The translations under genes and the position numbers were made by a program. A model generated the notes under the pieces. It was not told where the DNA came from and made no database searches. It was given only the letters and a program-made list of their open reading frames with translations. Source: Methanoplanus sp. FWC-SCC4 (lineage in GTDB: Archaea; Halobacteriota; Methanomicrobia; Methanomicrobiales; Methanomicrobiaceae). Taken from it: 64,000 bases of DNA. The DNA lies in assembly GCF_032878975.1 (NCBI RefSeq), contig NZ_CP043875.1, positions 1,480,370 to 1,544,369 on the forward strand, given 5' to 3'. Within the stretch, counting starts at the first letter, position 1; each line of letters opens with the position of its first letter. Shown here one piece after another: positions 7,425 to 16,491 of the stretch.

Positions 7425-10010
7425 TCAGACGCCTTCCCTGAAATGTCCTGTTGTTATCCCGCCGGCAGATATTTTCTCCAGATCTTTTTTGAGTTCTTCG
7501 AGTGTTGCCCACAACCTTGGATCTTCATTTACAGAAATATCAACAGCCGTTTTGTATGCCCCCGATACTTTTTTGGCATATTCAAAGCCCTTTCTCCTGC
7601 CGTCAATTGAAATTACATCAATGCCCGTTTTTAAAATGTCAGGGATCAGATCAACAAGGCAGGTTTCAACTGAATTATAAATATGCGTCCGGCCGGATTT
7701 GTCAACATAAACCGGAAAATTTCTGCTCTTCTCATCCGTTATGGCAAAGGATTCACCCTTTGGTTTTTTGGGAAAGCCTGATAATGAAGTGGCTGTAAGA
7801 TTGTTCTCCGTCACCATCAGCTCAACTGCGCCATGAACCATCAATTCAGTTTCTACCTGATTATCCGGAGATTTTTTGTCCAAAAGCGTTCTGATCTCAT
7901 CAAAGGACAACTCCTGCGAGAGTGTAACCGATGAAAAAATATCATCCAGAATTTCAAAAGCAAGAGAATTAAAGATGTTAAGACCGGCGGCCCCGTACAC
8001 CTTTAAGGACGGGCATGTTTTTTTGACAGCATATCCCGCTCCCGCACCTTCAGTCATAATTCCCGATATGCCTGCCGAAACTGCTTTTTCAATCATTGGT
8101 TTTGCATCCTCCAGAAAAGACTGAGGGGTTATATGTGGCCATTTCCAGATAAATTCGGCATCATATTGTTTGCACATTTCTGACAGCTCAGATAAGCGGC
8201 AGAGGAATTTTTCACGCACAGAGGGGTCTGAGAAATCCGCGTCCTCCTCATAACAGATTCGCGTGCATCCTCCCTCCAGTGCACCTTTCACAGATTCGGG
8301 AGTGTCACTGTAAAATGAAATTTCAGGTTTATAATTTGTCTTTGAAACCTCAGAGACGTTCATTTTGGCATTATTCAGCATTGCAAAAACAGAGTCGCTG
8401 CAATATTTTATCCTCTCTTCCAAAGGAATATAGGAATTTATCAGGCACTCTTGTGCTTTTGTATAAAACTCCCGTCTTAAATTATTCAGCAGTCCCTGTG
8501 GTGCAAAGAGGTTTTCGTCGTATTCTGCAGAAAAAGAACCGGCAGTGAACTGTGTACCACCTGTTTTCCCGAATATCTTTTCAAGATTGGCCTTTGTTAC
8601 AGGTTTTTTTATTGCCTCTGACATTTCAAACCCGGCATGGATCATAAATGACAGACTTTTCCCGTGTATTTCTGTCCTGCCTTTTACCACAGGCACATTT
8701 CCTTCAAGGAAAAATTCGACATGGACAGGTATTTTTTTGTAAATTCCTCCATCAGCACTGCAAATGATTTCAGCAAGAGAAGAAAGTTCTTCCCTGCGTG
8801 TGATATTAACCAAATCTCCTGCGCTTAGCCGGGATGAGGTTTTGAAATACAGTATCCCGTCTCTTACGGAATAGGGCGGATGAAGAACAAAACCCTCCTC
8901 ACGCGATGATTTCTTATTAAAGACCACCATCCCGTCTCCTGCAAGCGGTTTTACCCGACCCTCCAGCTTCATGGAAGCTCTTCCGGTCTTATTGTCGTAA
9001 CTTAATATGCTGCCGGAATAAACGCCCCTGTTGTCAGGCCTGTCCTGTGCCATCAGAGAGGACCCAAAATCGCCTGTAAGATATCCGCCGGTAAAAAGCC
9101 GGTTGAACGCAAACAGCAGGGTATTGATATCATCCTCAGAGGCTGACCAGCTGCCGCTGCCTTCCAGTATCTTATCCATCGCCTTTCTGTAAACAGATAC
9201 AACAAGTGCAACATATGCAGGCGATTTCATCCTCCCTTCTATTTTTAAGGAATCAACGGGGGCTGCTAAAATATCCTTTAAAAACGGGTACGTGCAGAGA
9301 TCCCTTGGTGAGAGCAGATACTGCCCTTTTGTTTTTAATCTTTGATACCTGCCAATACGCCCGTAATTATCAGGAAAACCTGACAAAAGAGAATATTTTT
9401 TTCTGCATGGCTGGGCACACATCCCGCGGTTGCCGCTCCTGCCTCCAAGAAACGATGAGAGGAAGCACTGTCCGGAATAGGAATAACATAACGCACCATG
9501 AACAAAGACCTCTATCTCAGGCAGGCATTCGCTCTTTGGATCATGTATCTGATATATCTCATCAAGTGAAACCTCACGGGCAAGAACGACACGGGAAATA
9601 CCCTTTTTGCATGACCATTCCAGACCTTCCCTGTTATGAACAGTCATCTGGGTTGAGGCGTGAAGTTCAAGATCGGGAATGCATTTTAAACCTGCACTCA
9701 ATAATCCCAAATCCTGAACAAGAACAGCATCAACACCGATTGTATAAAAAAATAAAAGCTCTTTTAGGGCATCTTCCATCTCATTGTCATGGATGAGGGT
9801 ATTATGGGTCACATATACCCTGACACCACGCGAATGACAGTAACGGACTGCCTCTTTTAGTTCGTCGTGATCAAAATTTTTAGCGAAACGTCTTGCACCA
9901 AATTTCCTGCCGCTGAGGTACACAGCATCAGCACCCGCAGAAATTGCGGCAAAGAGAGCTTCTTTGGATCCTGCCGGTGCGAGAAGTTCTGTTCTTTTTT
10001 TTATTGTCAT
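7425..10010 (-). CDS. U32 family peptidase / RlhA-type tRNA or rRNA hydroxylation protein
   Basis: An 861-residue member of the peptidase U32 family, whose bacterial relatives RlhA and TrhP hydroxylate 23S rRNA and tRNA bases; older annotations call it collagenase. The N-terminal domain starts RTELLAPAGSKEALFAAISAGADAVYLSG-like and holds the U32 signature EVFVHGALCYSYSGQC, followed by the cysteines of GNRGMCAQPC that may bind an Fe-S cluster. A middle DUF3656-type domain spans roughly 370-490 and a second TIM-barrel-like half follows at about 620-830. Start ATG 10010 is preferred over TTG 10016, two codons upstream, because family members begin just before the ELLAPAG motif. It is convergent with fdhD. 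Confidence 0.87.
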   Translation of the reverse strand: MTIKKRTELLAPAGSKEALFAAISAGADAVYLSGRKFGARRFAKNFDHDELKEAVRYCHSRGVRVYVTHNTLIHDNEMEDALKELLFFYTIGVDAVLVQDLGLLSAGLKCIPDLELHASTQMTVHNREGLEWSCKKGISRVVLAREVSLDEIYQIHDPKSECLPEIEVFVHGALCYSYSGQCFLSSFLGGRSGNRGMCAQPCRKKYSLLSGFPDNYGRIGRYQRLKTKGQYLLSPRDLCTYPFLKDILAAPVDSLKIEGRMKSPAYVALVVSVYRKAMDKILEGSGSWSASEDDINTLLFAFNRLFTGGYLTGDFGSSLMAQDRPDNRGVYSGSILSYDNKTGRASMKLEGRVKPLAGDGMVVFNKKSSREEGFVLHPPYSVRDGILYFKTSSRLSAGDLVNITRREELSSLAEIICSADGGIYKKIPVHVEFFLEGNVPVVKGRTEIHGKSLSFMIHAGFEMSEAIKKPVTKANLEKIFGKTGGTQFTAGSFSAEYDENLFAPQGLLNNLRREFYTKAQECLINSYIPLEERIKYCSDSVFAMLNNAKMNVSEVSKTNYKPEISFYSDTPESVKGALEGGCTRICYEEDADFSDPSVREKFLCRLSELSEMCKQYDAEFIWKWPHITPQSFLEDAKPMIEKAVSAGISGIMTEGAGAGYAVKKTCPSLKVYGAAGLNIFNSLAFEILDDIFSSVTLSQELSFDEIRTLLDKKSPDNQVETELMVHGAVELMVTENNLTATSLSGFPKKPKGESFAITDEKSRNFPVYVDKSGRTHIYNSVETCLVDLIPDILKTGIDVISIDGRRKGFEYAKKVSGAYKTAVDISVNEDPRLWATLEELKKDLEKISAGGITTGHFREGV

Positions 10011-10184
10011 CCACAAACCGCCCCGGTTTAATTATTCCAGAGTTGGAAAGATATTTATCAGGATCATTTCAAATGAAGATTAATAAAAAGCATGGTTCAG
10101 CCTGAAGATTCCAATCAAAAAATGTTTAGTCAGATATGACAAAAATTCCTAAAGCAGTACAGTTTAAGGGAGAATATTTTTTTC

Positions 10185-13100
10185 ATGGCCCTTTTTGATC
10201 GAAAAGACAATAAAAATGACACAGACAATATCAGCTACCTCATATCAGCTTTAGGCTCAAAAGACTGGAAATTAAGGCAGGAAGCAGCGGTTGGTCTGGC
10301 ACAGGCAGGAAAACCTGCACTAATTCCTCTCTTAAAATCACTGGACTCAGACAACGCGATGATACGATCCGGTGCCGCAGAAGTCCTTGGCGCTTATGGA
10401 GAAATTGCGCTGCCCACACTTTTGAAGCTTATTGTAACCGGCAAGGAAAATGTAAGGGACGGGGCCGCACGTGCTATAGGCCAAAACGGTGAAACTGCTC
10501 TAAAGCCGCTTGAAGAGGCACTCAAAAACAAAAACTACAAATCAAGAAGAGGTGCGGCACTTGCACTTGGCTATCTCGGATATCTAGGCCCAAATATTAC
10601 AGGACTGCTCGTAGGGGCTCTTGAAGATCAAAATGATGAGGTCAGACTTCAGGCAGCAAAATCCCTCGAAAATATCAACTGGAAACCGGCAAACCGCCAC
10701 CAGGCAGCATTATACTATTATGCAACAGATGACACGGATTCTCTTGCAAAATCCGGACGCGATGCCATCCATATCCTGAAATCAGGTATTTCAACCGGCA
10801 ACACGGCAAGAAAAAGAAAGATCGCACAGGTTCTCTCAAAGATTAACGAAGAAGAGTCTCTCATTCTGCTTGTAAAACTCCTGGAAGACGAACAGCCCGA
10901 AGTCCGTCAGGCCGCAGCCGAGGCACTTGGAAATGCAGGTGACCGGAGAGTCTGGCAGTTTCTTGTAAAAGCGCTTGATGATCACATATCATATGTAAGA
11001 GTTGAAGCCGCATGGTCTCTTGACAGAACCGGATGGAAACCCTCAGACAATGATCAAAAGGCCAAATACCTGATGACAAAGGAAAGATGGGCGGAACTTG
11101 TTCAGATGCGTGAAGCCGCCCTTCCGGTCCTGATCAGTTCACTTAAAGATGATGATAACAGCATAAGGCTAAAATCAACAGAAGTCCTTCGTGCGATGGG
11201 GAATGTGGGATATGCAGCCATCAACGAGGCTCTCAAAAGCGATGATCCAAAACTGAAAAGAGCAGCTGCACATGCTGTTGCACATATTAAACAGAAAAAT
11301 GCAGAGGCACATTCACAAAAACCAAAAGACAGACCAAAATCTCCCGAAGATGAAATTGAGGAGCAGATTAAACGGCAGAAAGCTTCAATGGCAAAGAGGG
11401 ATTCAAAATCAGAAGAATTCTGGGCTGCCATTCTCCGAAAAAACAATGTAAACGAAGAGAGAGTTCTCCGTCTTTCAAAAGCACTTTCAGATGAAAACGA
11501 AATTATCAGATCTGCTGCAGTAGAAAACCTGAAAAGCCTTGGCAGTGCCGGAACTGAATGTATACTGCATCTCCTGGCGGATAAAAAGAACAATGTAAAA
11601 ATTGCCGCCATCGAAGCCCTCGGCGACCTTAAAGTCAAAAAAGCTGCACCATACATTCTAAAACTCTCAGGAGACAAAAACGAAAATATCAGAATGGCAT
11701 GTGCCCATTCACTCGGCCAGATAAAGGAACCAAAAACAATACCTGGTCTGATTAAGCTTTTCTCAGACAATCATACAGGAGTCAGGAAAGAAGCATCTCA
11801 TTCGATATCAGAGATTGGAAGTATTACACTTCCGTTTGTCAAAAAAGCATTTGATGAAGCTGACATTACAGTCAGAATCACGGCAATTGATGCGGTTTCA
11901 GGAATAAGGGACCCGGTTTCAATATCTCTGACAGTAAGAATGCTAAACGACAGTGAGTATGATGTGCGCATATCCGCCATTAAAGCACTGACAAATTTCA
12001 GTGAATATCTGTTCAATCCTCTCATGGACGAAGCCCTGAGGGTAAGCATACGGGGCAACTTCATGGAGAAGACTGGTATGATCTCTGCCCTCTCTGAAAT
12101 TGAAGATTTAAGGGCCAAAGAAGCAATAGCCGCCTTCGCATCAGATCAGGATAACAAAATTAAATCCCTGGCATTGTCCGCAATAAAAAGCACTCAGGAA
12201 ACAGAGGATCCGGGGCTTCATAAAAAGCTGGTCATACAGAAACAGGAAATCAAAGAAGAAATCTCAGAGATTGACAGAATCATATCCGGCCTGAAGAGTG
12301 ATGACAATACAGTTCAGATGAAAGCTGCAGAGCAGGTATTCATGATGGGCAATGAAATAATCGAACCTCTCATTGCATCCCTTGATGAAAATAATCCGTC
12401 TTTTCAGAATATTGTTGCCGAAATACTGATCGGTCTGGGCGATCCTGCAATAAAGGGGCTGATTAAAGCACTCAAAACAGGAAGTACAGCCGTAAAAATT
12501 ATTGCCGCACAGAATCTGGGCAAAATTCCGGAAGATGAAACAATAAATGCGTTGTGTGATGTCTTGTATAGTGAAACGAATCCGGAGGTCAGAATTGTTG
12601 CCGCAGAATCCCTCGGATTTACGGGAGATAAAAGAGCAGTTGATGCTCTCATATTTGCATCAGCAGATGAAAATACGAAAGTCCGGGCTTCAGCAATCAG
12701 GTCTCTTGGATATTCAGGAGACAAAAAAGCCATCCCGACACTTATTAAGGCATTTGAAGAAGATGACACATACATTGCAAAAACGGCAACCGACTCCCTC
12801 AAAAATATCGGTTCTGATGCAACAGATGCACTTGTAAATGCAATAAAATCAGGAGACGGGGCATACAAACTTAAAATAGCACATGCGCTTGATGCAATGG
12901 CATGGGTCCCGGAAACCGAAGAGGCAATTACATACTACCTTATTGCAAAAAGAAACTGGAATGAAATCGAGAGAATAGGAACACCCGCAATTGCTCCTCT
13001 CTCGGAATTAACAGATGACAGTGACATCGACACAAGACTTGGTGCTGTGAACGCAATTGCAAAAATTGGTGGAACTGAAGCAATACCTCCCCTTTCAGCA

Positions 13101-13262
13101 GCGATATCAGACATATCTGTAATGGTCAGGAAAAAAGCGGAATGTGCCCTGATAGAAATTGGAGACCCGGCAGTCCCTTATCTTGAAGAAATTGTAGCAT
13201 CAACAAATGATCCTACCAAAAGAACTTTTGCGATGAATCTTATCAGAAAAATAAAAAGCTGA
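10185..13262 (+). CDS. large HEAT-repeat protein
   Basis: A 1025-residue all-helical protein made almost entirely of HEAT/PBS-lyase-type repeats of about 31 residues, with the recurring pattern of VR.AAAEALG..GD..AV..L. There is no signal peptide or membrane segment, so it should be cytosolic. Three repeats contain a different insert with a WKP or WVP motif and a YY..A...W.... helix (near residues 160-190, 290-320 and 905-940), as in E-Z type phycobilisome-lyase-like HEAT proteins. A charged, low-complexity linker at about 370-405 splits it into two solenoids. Such proteins act as protein-binding scaffolds; no partner can be named. A GGGAG lies 12 bases before the ATG, which is distant for a ribosome site. 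Confidence 0.9.
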   Translation: MALFDRKDNKNDTDNISYLISALGSKDWKLRQEAAVGLAQAGKPALIPLLKSLDSDNAMIRSGAAEVLGAYGEIALPTLLKLIVTGKENVRDGAARAIGQNGETALKPLEEALKNKNYKSRRGAALALGYLGYLGPNITGLLVGALEDQNDEVRLQAAKSLENINWKPANRHQAALYYYATDDTDSLAKSGRDAIHILKSGISTGNTARKRKIAQVLSKINEEESLILLVKLLEDEQPEVRQAAAEALGNAGDRRVWQFLVKALDDHISYVRVEAAWSLDRTGWKPSDNDQKAKYLMTKERWAELVQMREAALPVLISSLKDDDNSIRLKSTEVLRAMGNVGYAAINEALKSDDPKLKRAAAHAVAHIKQKNAEAHSQKPKDRPKSPEDEIEEQIKRQKASMAKRDSKSEEFWAAILRKNNVNEERVLRLSKALSDENEIIRSAAVENLKSLGSAGTECILHLLADKKNNVKIAAIEALGDLKVKKAAPYILKLSGDKNENIRMACAHSLGQIKEPKTIPGLIKLFSDNHTGVRKEASHSISEIGSITLPFVKKAFDEADITVRITAIDAVSGIRDPVSISLTVRMLNDSEYDVRISAIKALTNFSEYLFNPLMDEALRVSIRGNFMEKTGMISALSEIEDLRAKEAIAAFASDQDNKIKSLALSAIKSTQETEDPGLHKKLVIQKQEIKEEISEIDRIISGLKSDDNTVQMKAAEQVFMMGNEIIEPLIASLDENNPSFQNIVAEILIGLGDPAIKGLIKALKTGSTAVKIIAAQNLGKIPEDETINALCDVLYSETNPEVRIVAAESLGFTGDKRAVDALIFASADENTKVRASAIRSLGYSGDKKAIPTLIKAFEEDDTYIAKTATDSLKNIGSDATDALVNAIKSGDGAYKLKIAHALDAMAWVPETEEAITYYLIAKRNWNEIERIGTPAIAPLSELTDDSDIDTRLGAVNAIAKIGGTEAIPPLSAAISDISVMVRKKAECALIEIGDPAVPYLEEIVASTNDPTKRTFAMNLIRKIKS

Positions 13263-13268
13263 TTTTTC

Positions 13269-13293
13269 ATGAAAATGGAAGTTCCATTTTCAT
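13269..13293. terminator. perfect 12-bp inverted repeat between convergent genes
   Basis: Arms ATGAAAATGGAA and TTCCATTTTCAT flank a single G, starting 6 bases after the HEAT-gene stop and 40 bases before the stop of the convergent methyltransferase gene. In RNA it would form a hairpin from either strand. Position suggests a transcription end or processing signal for both genes; a T-rich run at 13318-13335 lies beyond it. Confidence 0.5.
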
Positions 13294-13332
13294 AAGACAG
13301 CGTAAAAGATTAGTTGCTTTTCGCTTATTTTT

Positions 13333-14172
13333 TTAGAAACCTTCTGAGAGACAGACCCATGCATCATAGATCGGATCCCTGTCATTTGAAAAGATCTCTG
13401 CCTTCCTTCCTGAGTCCCTGCACCAGCCCTCTATTCTTTTGATCTCAGGTTCGGTTGCAGTTGAAATTAATACATTTTCACACAGTCCAAAGATTTCAGC
13501 TGAAATTCCTTCCCAGATATGACTGTTGAAAGCAGTGATGTCCCCAAGCATAAGCCCTATTCCAAAGTCGGCATCCGGACAGAATACAGAAGCACATGAT
13601 GCATCAATGCACATTGAATAATCAGGCAGAAGACGACCGCTTTGTATACCGCGGGAGATTAAGCCGGCATCGTTGTCAAATGAGAGTGTCTCAAAACCCT
13701 TATCCCTGAGAACTGATGTTGCAACACCCGAACCGCAGCAGAAGTCAAGAGCGGTTTTCCCCTTCCCGTCCCAGCCGGTTTGATCAAGGAGGCTTTTTAT
13801 CATCTCATATCTTCCGGGGCGGTTATCCTCAATAACAGACGGAAACTCGTTTAAAATGTCATTGCAGTAATATTCACGGAGGGCAAAAAGGCAGGTATTT
13901 CTGTTCTCCTGATAGATGTCACTGCCGAATTCTTCAAAAAATTCGAGAATTCCAAGAGAAAAAGGTCTGTACAAAAAGGAAGATACAAGCCATCCACCAT
14001 CTTTTTCATGAACGGCTATTGCAACCGGGTTTTCCTCCTCATCTATTAAGAGTCTTGCATCATCTGCATCCAAAGACAGCGTCATGCCGGTATAGCCGGT
14101 TTCTGTATGATCATTAAGGGTTGGTTCAAGGCATTCTAAATTTTCAATCTCAAATATATCATTTATTTTCAT
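13333..14172 (-). CDS. class I SAM-dependent methyltransferase-like protein
   Basis: A 279-residue protein with a C-terminal Rossmann methyltransferase fold: motif I ALDFCCGSGVATSVL with the acidic end of strand 2 in FETLSFDND, and a later DADFGIGLMLGD strand. The N-terminal ~120 residues are a separate domain without a recognised family (SLDADDARLLIDEEENPVAIAV, then aromatic and acidic stretches). The substrate is unknown. Its ATG overlaps the stop of the upstream beta-helix gene by four bases (ATGA), so the two are translationally coupled and probably act together. Motif I has the unusual CC before GSG, but the glycines needed for SAM are intact. Confidence 0.75.
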   Translation of the reverse strand: MKINDIFEIENLECLEPTLNDHTETGYTGMTLSLDADDARLLIDEEENPVAIAVHEKDGGWLVSSFLYRPFSLGILEFFEEFGSDIYQENRNTCLFALREYYCNDILNEFPSVIEDNRPGRYEMIKSLLDQTGWDGKGKTALDFCCGSGVATSVLRDKGFETLSFDNDAGLISRGIQSGRLLPDYSMCIDASCASVFCPDADFGIGLMLGDITAFNSHIWEGISAEIFGLCENVLISTATEPEIKRIEGWCRDSGRKAEIFSNDRDPIYDAWVCLSEGF

Positions 14173-15017
14173 TTTTTCCCTCTCTCTATCTTTAGTCCCC
14201 CCGGTGCACGAATAGTACCGTCAATTAAGGCCTCTTCGTCAATTACAATGGAACGGCACCTGATATCTCCGAGTATATGCGCATCTTTTTCGATAATTAC
14301 ATTTCCGGCGTTGGACGTAACAGCCCCGTGTATGACATTTCCGCCTGAGATCTTTATATCCCTGTTTGCAGATATACTGCCGAATATCGTATTGTTCTCT
14401 TCAATAATTACAGATTCAGCATGGATATTTCCATGCAGTCTGCACAACTTACCAATTTTCATACTTTGCGTTACTGAGAACTTCTCCATGTTAAGGGTTG
14501 AATTTGGAGGTATTATCAGGGGCATTGATGAATTATCATTATCTTCGGAGAATAATTTTTCAAAAAAAGCCACTATATCTTCTTCTTTTTCAAGACCCAG
14601 AAGAGTTATCAGATAAAGCATGATGTATGTTACAACAGGAAGAGGATTCCTGATTGATATCCATCCTTTTGCCTCAAATCCCTTATTTATCTGGACATTG
14701 TCCCCAAGATCAAGGTCGCCGAGAACCACCAGGCGCCCGTCTATCTTTACACCCTCTCCGATATATGCATCCCCGTTTGTGTACACATCTCCTGTTACCT
14801 CAGACCAGTTATCCAGTCTGATATCACTTTCTGCACGAATATTTCCCTTTATGCTGCAAAATTCACTGACAAGAACCTCATCACCAAAAAGACCGTAATC
14901 TATCTTACAACGGTCCCCGATGATGATGCTTTTATCAGTTTTCAGGGTATGTTCCTGCAGTTCGGTATTGTCAGGAATTGTACACTGCCATAGAAATTCT
15001 CCCTTAATATCATCCAT
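14169..15017 (-). CDS. polymer-forming cytoskeletal / bactofilin-like beta-helix protein
   Basis: A 282-residue protein with two blocks of left- or right-handed beta-helix repeats, alternating short strands with I..G....GDI.. turns (for example SIKGNIRAESDIRL, DVYTNGDAYIGEGVKIDG and near the C-terminus IEKDAHILGDIRCRSIVIDEE). Between them, at about residues 125-155, is a hydrophobic helix (TYIMLYLITLLGLEKEED) that could be a membrane anchor or packing helix. This layout matches proteins annotated as polymer-forming cytoskeletal or acyltransferase-like in methanogens; no acyltransferase active-site His is evident. ATG 15017 follows GGCGGT by 6 bases; an in-frame TTG is at 15023. It is coupled to the downstream methyltransferase gene. 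Confidence 0.75.
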   Translation of the reverse strand: MDDIKGEFLWQCTIPDNTELQEHTLKTDKSIIIGDRCKIDYGLFGDEVLVSEFCSIKGNIRAESDIRLDNWSEVTGDVYTNGDAYIGEGVKIDGRLVVLGDLDLGDNVQINKGFEAKGWISIRNPLPVVTYIMLYLITLLGLEKEEDIVAFFEKLFSEDNDNSSMPLIIPPNSTLNMEKFSVTQSMKIGKLCRLHGNIHAESVIIEENNTIFGSISANRDIKISGGNVIHGAVTSNAGNVIIEKDAHILGDIRCRSIVIDEEALIDGTIRAPGGLKIERGKK

Positions 15018-15190
15018 AAACAAACCGCCTGAACTAACTCGTATATTTTCTATCTAAAGAATATCATTGTTTTTGTTCATATTTACAATTGTTAAAACGG
15101 ATTTTTTTTAATCCGGACTGAACATGCAATATCACTGCCATCAAATAGTGTAAGGATAATACATTTCTCTGACACTTGATACTCCTGCAT

Positions 15191-15226
15191 AAAAAATATA
15201 GAAAAACTTCAGACTCTGAAGATTTT
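15191..15226 (+). promoter_or_regulatory. promoter of the aldo/keto reductase gene with overlapping palindrome
   Basis: An AT-rich TATA box (AAAAAATATAG, 15191-15201) is followed at once by the inverted repeat CTTCAGA-C-TCTGAAG (15207-15221), which extends to 15202-15226 with one mismatched pair. The repeat covers the region between TATA box and the expected start site near 15224, the usual place of an archaeal repressor operator. The AGGTGA ribosome site of the gene is at 15250-15255. Confidence 0.45.
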
Positions 15227-15264
15227 TCTGCACGGGGTTATGTAAATACAGGTGAATTAACTGC

Positions 15265-16404
15265 ATGCTTTACAGATTAAACCCTAAAACCGGGGATAAA
15301 TTTTCCGCTTTAGGATTCGGCGCAATGCGTCTTCCGTTAAAAGAAGACGGAAACATTGATGAAAAAACAGCAACATCAATGCTTAGAGGAGCAATCGACT
15401 GCGGTCTCAATTATATCGATACCGGATATGACTACCATAATCAGGAGAGTGAAAGCTTTCTTGGACGCGCTTTACAGGACGGTTACAGACAAAAAGTTAA
15501 TATCGCAACCAAACTTCCATCATGGCATGTTAATTCACGTGAAGATATGGATAATATCCTGAATGAACAGCTTAAAAAACTTCAGACCGACAGAATAGAT
15601 TATTATCTTTTAATTGCTCTCTCAAAAAGCAGATGGGAGAAACTTCTGGATCTAGGGGTGCTTGAGTTTCTTGATCAGGCAAAAAAGGACGGAAGGATAA
15701 AGTATGCCGGTTTTTCTTTCCATGACGATTATGACTTTTTTGTAGATTTGATAAACTGTTATGACTGGGACATATGCCAGATACAGTACAACTACCTTGA
15801 TGAAAATTTCCAGGCAGGTACAAGGGGTCTTGAATATGCAGCTGAAAAGGGAATAGGTGTTGCGGTAATGATGCCTCTTCGCGGCGGCCATCTTGCAAAC
15901 AATATTCCAAAAGATATTCTTGACTTGTTTAAGGAAGCTGAAATAAAAAGATCACCTGCCGAGTGGGGATACAGATGGGTTTTAAATCACCCGGCAGTCA
16001 CGGTTGTTTTAAGCGGTATGAGCAGTCAGGAGCAGGTCGATGAAAACATACGCATAGCAAAGACCAGTGAGCCGAATTCACTTACATACAAGGAACTTGA
16101 GCTTGTAGACAATATCGCCGGAAAAATCAGGGAAAGAATGAAAATTGGGTGCACAACCTGCGGCTACTGTATGCCCTGCCCGAATGGTGTGGACATTCCG
16201 TCCTGTTTTGTTCACTATAACAATTCATTCCTTTTCAATGATTATGATACAGCCGGCTTTTATTATCACTCAATGCTCGGAAATGAATCGGACGGTAAAG
16301 GTGATGCATCGCTTTGCATAAACTGCAATGCCTGCAGTGAAAAATGCCCCCAAAAAATTGATATTCCAAAAATGCTTTTGGAAGTTAAAAACCACTTTGA
16401 CTAA
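15265..16404 (+). CDS. aldo/keto reductase with C-terminal 2[4Fe-4S] ferredoxin domain
   Basis: A 379-residue fusion of an AKR-type TIM barrel with a C-terminal ferredoxin-like domain, a type common in methanogens and anaerobes. The N-terminal half holds the AKR residues D52 (YIDTGYDY), Y57 and K83 (IATKLPSW). The expected catalytic His, usually in a YLLH motif, is replaced: the sequence is DYYLLIALS with I117. Two cysteine clusters follow, GCTTCGYCMPCPNGVD and, at 351-361, CINCNACSEKCP, each CxxCxxCxxxC, enough for two [4Fe-4S] clusters. It is probably a cytosolic oxidoreductase using ferredoxin or NAD(P)H; the substrate is unknown. The AGGTGA site 9 bases upstream supports ATG 15265. Confidence 0.88.
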   Translation: MLYRLNPKTGDKFSALGFGAMRLPLKEDGNIDEKTATSMLRGAIDCGLNYIDTGYDYHNQESESFLGRALQDGYRQKVNIATKLPSWHVNSREDMDNILNEQLKKLQTDRIDYYLLIALSKSRWEKLLDLGVLEFLDQAKKDGRIKYAGFSFHDDYDFFVDLINCYDWDICQIQYNYLDENFQAGTRGLEYAAEKGIGVAVMMPLRGGHLANNIPKDILDLFKEAEIKRSPAEWGYRWVLNHPAVTVVLSGMSSQEQVDENIRIAKTSEPNSLTYKELELVDNIAGKIRERMKIGCTTCGYCMPCPNGVDIPSCFVHYNNSFLFNDYDTAGFYYHSMLGNESDGKGDASLCINCNACSEKCPQKIDIPKMLLEVKNHFD

Positions 16405-16460
16405 AACATCTGTTTATACAGAAAATCCATCTTTTTTGCGATTTATAAATTCAAAGGCAT

Positions 16461-16468
16461 TTTATATA
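16461..16468 (+). promoter_or_regulatory. TATA box for the LEA-like gene
   Basis: TTTATATA centred about 27 bases before GTG 16492. With the usual archaeal spacing transcription would begin at or next to the start codon, so the mRNA is probably leaderless; no ribosome site is visible. Confidence 0.45.
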
Positions 16469-16491
16469 GATTACTGTCAATATAAAGAATT

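Noticed and set aside
9206-9796. 196-codon open frame antisense to the U32 gene
   Set aside because: No recognisable domain, and the U32 signature lies on the other strand at the same place.
11102-11770. 222-codon open frame antisense to the HEAT-repeat gene
   Set aside because: Composition of Ser, Phe and Ala with no family pattern; the opposite strand shows continuous HEAT repeats.
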